From UBA11872 sp965198285 (lineage in GTDB: Bacteria; Chloroflexota; UBA11872), in contig OZ240251.1 in assembly GCA_965198285.1 (NCBI GenBank), forward strand, positions 2,232,001-2,296,000: 64,000 nucleotides of DNA, given 5' to 3'. This document shows, one piece after another, positions 62,790 through 64,000 of this stretch. Position 1 is the first letter of the stretch. Each line of letters starts with the position of its first letter. The notes beneath the pieces were generated by a model. It searched no databases. It saw nothing but the letters and a program-made list of their open reading frames with translations, and had not been told where the DNA came from. A program made the translations under genes and the position numbers.

Positions 62790-63730
62790 GCAACCAGTGG
62801 GCGGCGATTCGTGTGCCCCTGCGACCGGAGGCTCTGGACGACGTGTCCATGGCGTTGCAACGACTGGTCGGGACGGCTTTCGCCGTGGAAACGCGGCCGC
62901 GCTCGGCTGCGGGCGAGTGGCCGGTGACTGCCCACGCCTACGTGGCCCCGGGCGCGGGACAGGACGCGGCGCGCTTTGAGCTCCTGCGAGCGCTCGAAAT
63001 GCTTCGCATCGCTGGCTCCGGCTCCGTGGGTTCGGCGTCCGAGGAGTTCGTGGACGCTGACGCGTATCGCACGCGCTGGCGTACGTTCTTTGCGCCACTC
63101 GCGGTCGGTCGCCGCCTTGTGATCGTCCCTGCCTGGTTGGATCAGCCGGCGGATCAGGCTGATCGAATTCCAATCTTTCTCGACGCGTCCATGGCGTTCG
63201 GCACCGGGCGCCACCCTACGACCCAGCTCGCACTGGAGGCGTTGGAAGCATCGCTGGTTCCTGGTGATGTGGTCGCTGACGTGGGAACCGGATCCGGCGT
63301 GCTGGCCATCGCGGCGGCCAAGCTGGGCGCGGCGCGCGTCTACGCCTTCGACCGGGATCCCGAGGCCGGCCCGGCGGCCGTCGCCAATGTCCGGCGGAAC
63401 GGCGTATCGGATCGGATCAGGGTGACTGTTCCGAGCACTGTCCTGGCCGCGCCGGAGCCTGCTTCGCTGATCGTCGCCAACATCGTGGCGTCAGTTCACG
63501 TGAAGTTGATGCGGGACTACGCCACACTGGCGGCACCCGCGGGGCGGCTGTTGCTGGGCGGAGTGCTGGACGGGCGGGTGGACGAAGTGATCGCGGCCGC
63601 CCGGCCGTTCGGCTTCAGGCTGCGCGCAGCGGCGGCAGCGGACGAGTGGCGGCTGCTCGACTTCACGGCGGCGGCGCTGCCCGCGGCACGGCTGGAAACG
63701 GAGGTCGCCATGCAAGGACACGGCCCATGA
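62786..63730 (+). CDS. prmA: Ribosomal protein L11 methyltransferase
   Basis: The product is 314 residues from a GTG. The N-terminal targeting domain is followed by AFGTGRHPTTQLALEAL and the SAM motif VADVGTGSGVLAIAAAKLGA, with NIVASVHVKLM as the NxxA/post-motif. PrmA trimethylates L11. The dnaJ-prmA order is common in many bacteria. Confidence 0.93.
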   Translation: MSNQWAAIRVPLRPEALDDVSMALQRLVGTAFAVETRPRSAAGEWPVTAHAYVAPGAGQDAARFELLRALEMLRIAGSGSVGSASEEFVDADAYRTRWRTFFAPLAVGRRLVIVPAWLDQPADQADRIPIFLDASMAFGTGRHPTTQLALEALEASLVPGDVVADVGTGSGVLAIAAAKLGAARVYAFDRDPEAGPAAVANVRRNGVSDRIRVTVPSTVLAAPEPASLIVANIVASVHVKLMRDYATLAAPAGRLLLGGVLDGRVDEVIAAARPFGFRLRAAAAADEWRLLDFTAAALPAARLETEVAMQGHGP

Positions 63731-64000
63731 CTGCCGATTCGACCGAACAGGACTGCATCTTCTGCGCCATCGTCCGGGGCGACATACCCAGCGACGGCGT
63801 ATATGCCGACGACCATGTCGTGGCGTTCCGTGACATCAATCCGCAGGCACCGTCGCACGTACTGGTCGCGCCGCGCCGGCATGTGGCCAGCATTGACGGG
63901 CTGAGGGACGATCAGGAGCTTCTGGGCCGGGTGATGGCCGTGGCCGTAACGATTGCCCAGGCCGAGGATCTGGCCGCGTCAGGCTATCGGCTCGCGACCA
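63727..64000 (+). CDS. HIT-family protein, HinT-like (3' partial)
   Basis: The ATG at 63727 overlaps the prmA stop. The 91 visible residues include QDCIFCAIVRGDIPSDGVYADD, VAFRDINPQAPSHVLVAPRRH and DDQELLGRV, the HinT/PKCI pattern with the CxxC. The histidine triad itself lies beyond the window end. It is expected to be an adenosine-phosphoramidate hydrolase. It is distinct from the HIT gene at 11493. Confidence 0.88.
   Translation, partial: MTADSTEQDCIFCAIVRGDIPSDGVYADDHVVAFRDINPQAPSHVLVAPRRHVASIDGLRDDQELLGRVMAVAVTIAQAEDLAASGYRLAT

Overview
This is a GC-rich bacterial chromosome segment, most likely from a member of the Chloroflexota. That assignment is an inference. It rests on Thr/Pro-rich linkers in secreted proteins, an HspR/HAIR-controlled chaperone operon, a MurT/GatD pair, leucine-rich-repeat lipoproteins, a mandelate-racemase family enzyme and many GTG starts. 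No rRNA or ribosomal-protein gene is present to fix the taxonomy. One tRNA (Pro, CGG) is seen. Most genes are real single-copy housekeeping genes with 4-bp ATGA/GTGA overlaps.

Layout. (1) 1-6361: three overlapping genes for secreted or lipid-anchored proteins: a fibronectin-III/metallopeptidase-like protein, a beta-propeller/LRR lipoprotein and a related protein with a truncated LRR. (2) 6358-7250: a VapBC module whose toxin carries an amber codon, beside tRNA-Pro. (3) 7706-16573: FAD-linked oxidase, murT-gatD, Rieske protein, HIT hydrolase, lysA, a small zinc ribbon, an enolase-superfamily enzyme, radC and a membrane-anchored gamma-carbonic anhydrase. (4) 16574-18629: 2 kb without genes, holding inverted repeats and two arrays of six 21-bp repeats. 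(5) 18630-25325: a large LRR lipoprotein, then an accessory zone with a broken lipoprotein gene, a RAYT transposase with its REP repeats, a DUF433/PIN-like module (toxin broken) and an apparently intact HicBA pair. (6) 25326-31501: the minus-strand shikimate operon aroF-aroA-aroE-aroC-aroK-aroB, preceded by a candidate leader-peptide attenuator with Tyr-Phe-Ala-Phe codons. (7) 31615-41901: a DUF2851 gene, then lon-dnaK-grpE-cbpA-hspR-clpC, with a HAIR-like operator over its promoter. (8) 42041-48990: creatininase-like, Nudix, Eis-like acetyltransferase, an unknown membrane protein, a Tat-type propeller lipoprotein, miaB and a small membrane protein. (9) 48992-60906: a surface glycan cluster (rmlD, five glycosyltransferases, an O-antigen polymerase/ligase-type protein, a polyprenyl sugar-phosphate transferase) ending in a Tat lipoprotein with twelve NHL repeats. 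(10) 60979-64000: a second grpE-dnaJ pair, prmA and a HIT gene cut by the window end.

The points most worth a second look are the paired 21-bp arrays, the aromatic attenuator, the HspR-fed proteostasis operon, the REP units inside the RAYT gene, the two amber-inactivated PIN toxins, and four convergent gene pairs that share one CTAG as both stop codons. I did not find an unmistakable new defence or metabolic system. All family assignments come from reading motifs by eye; no database search was run.
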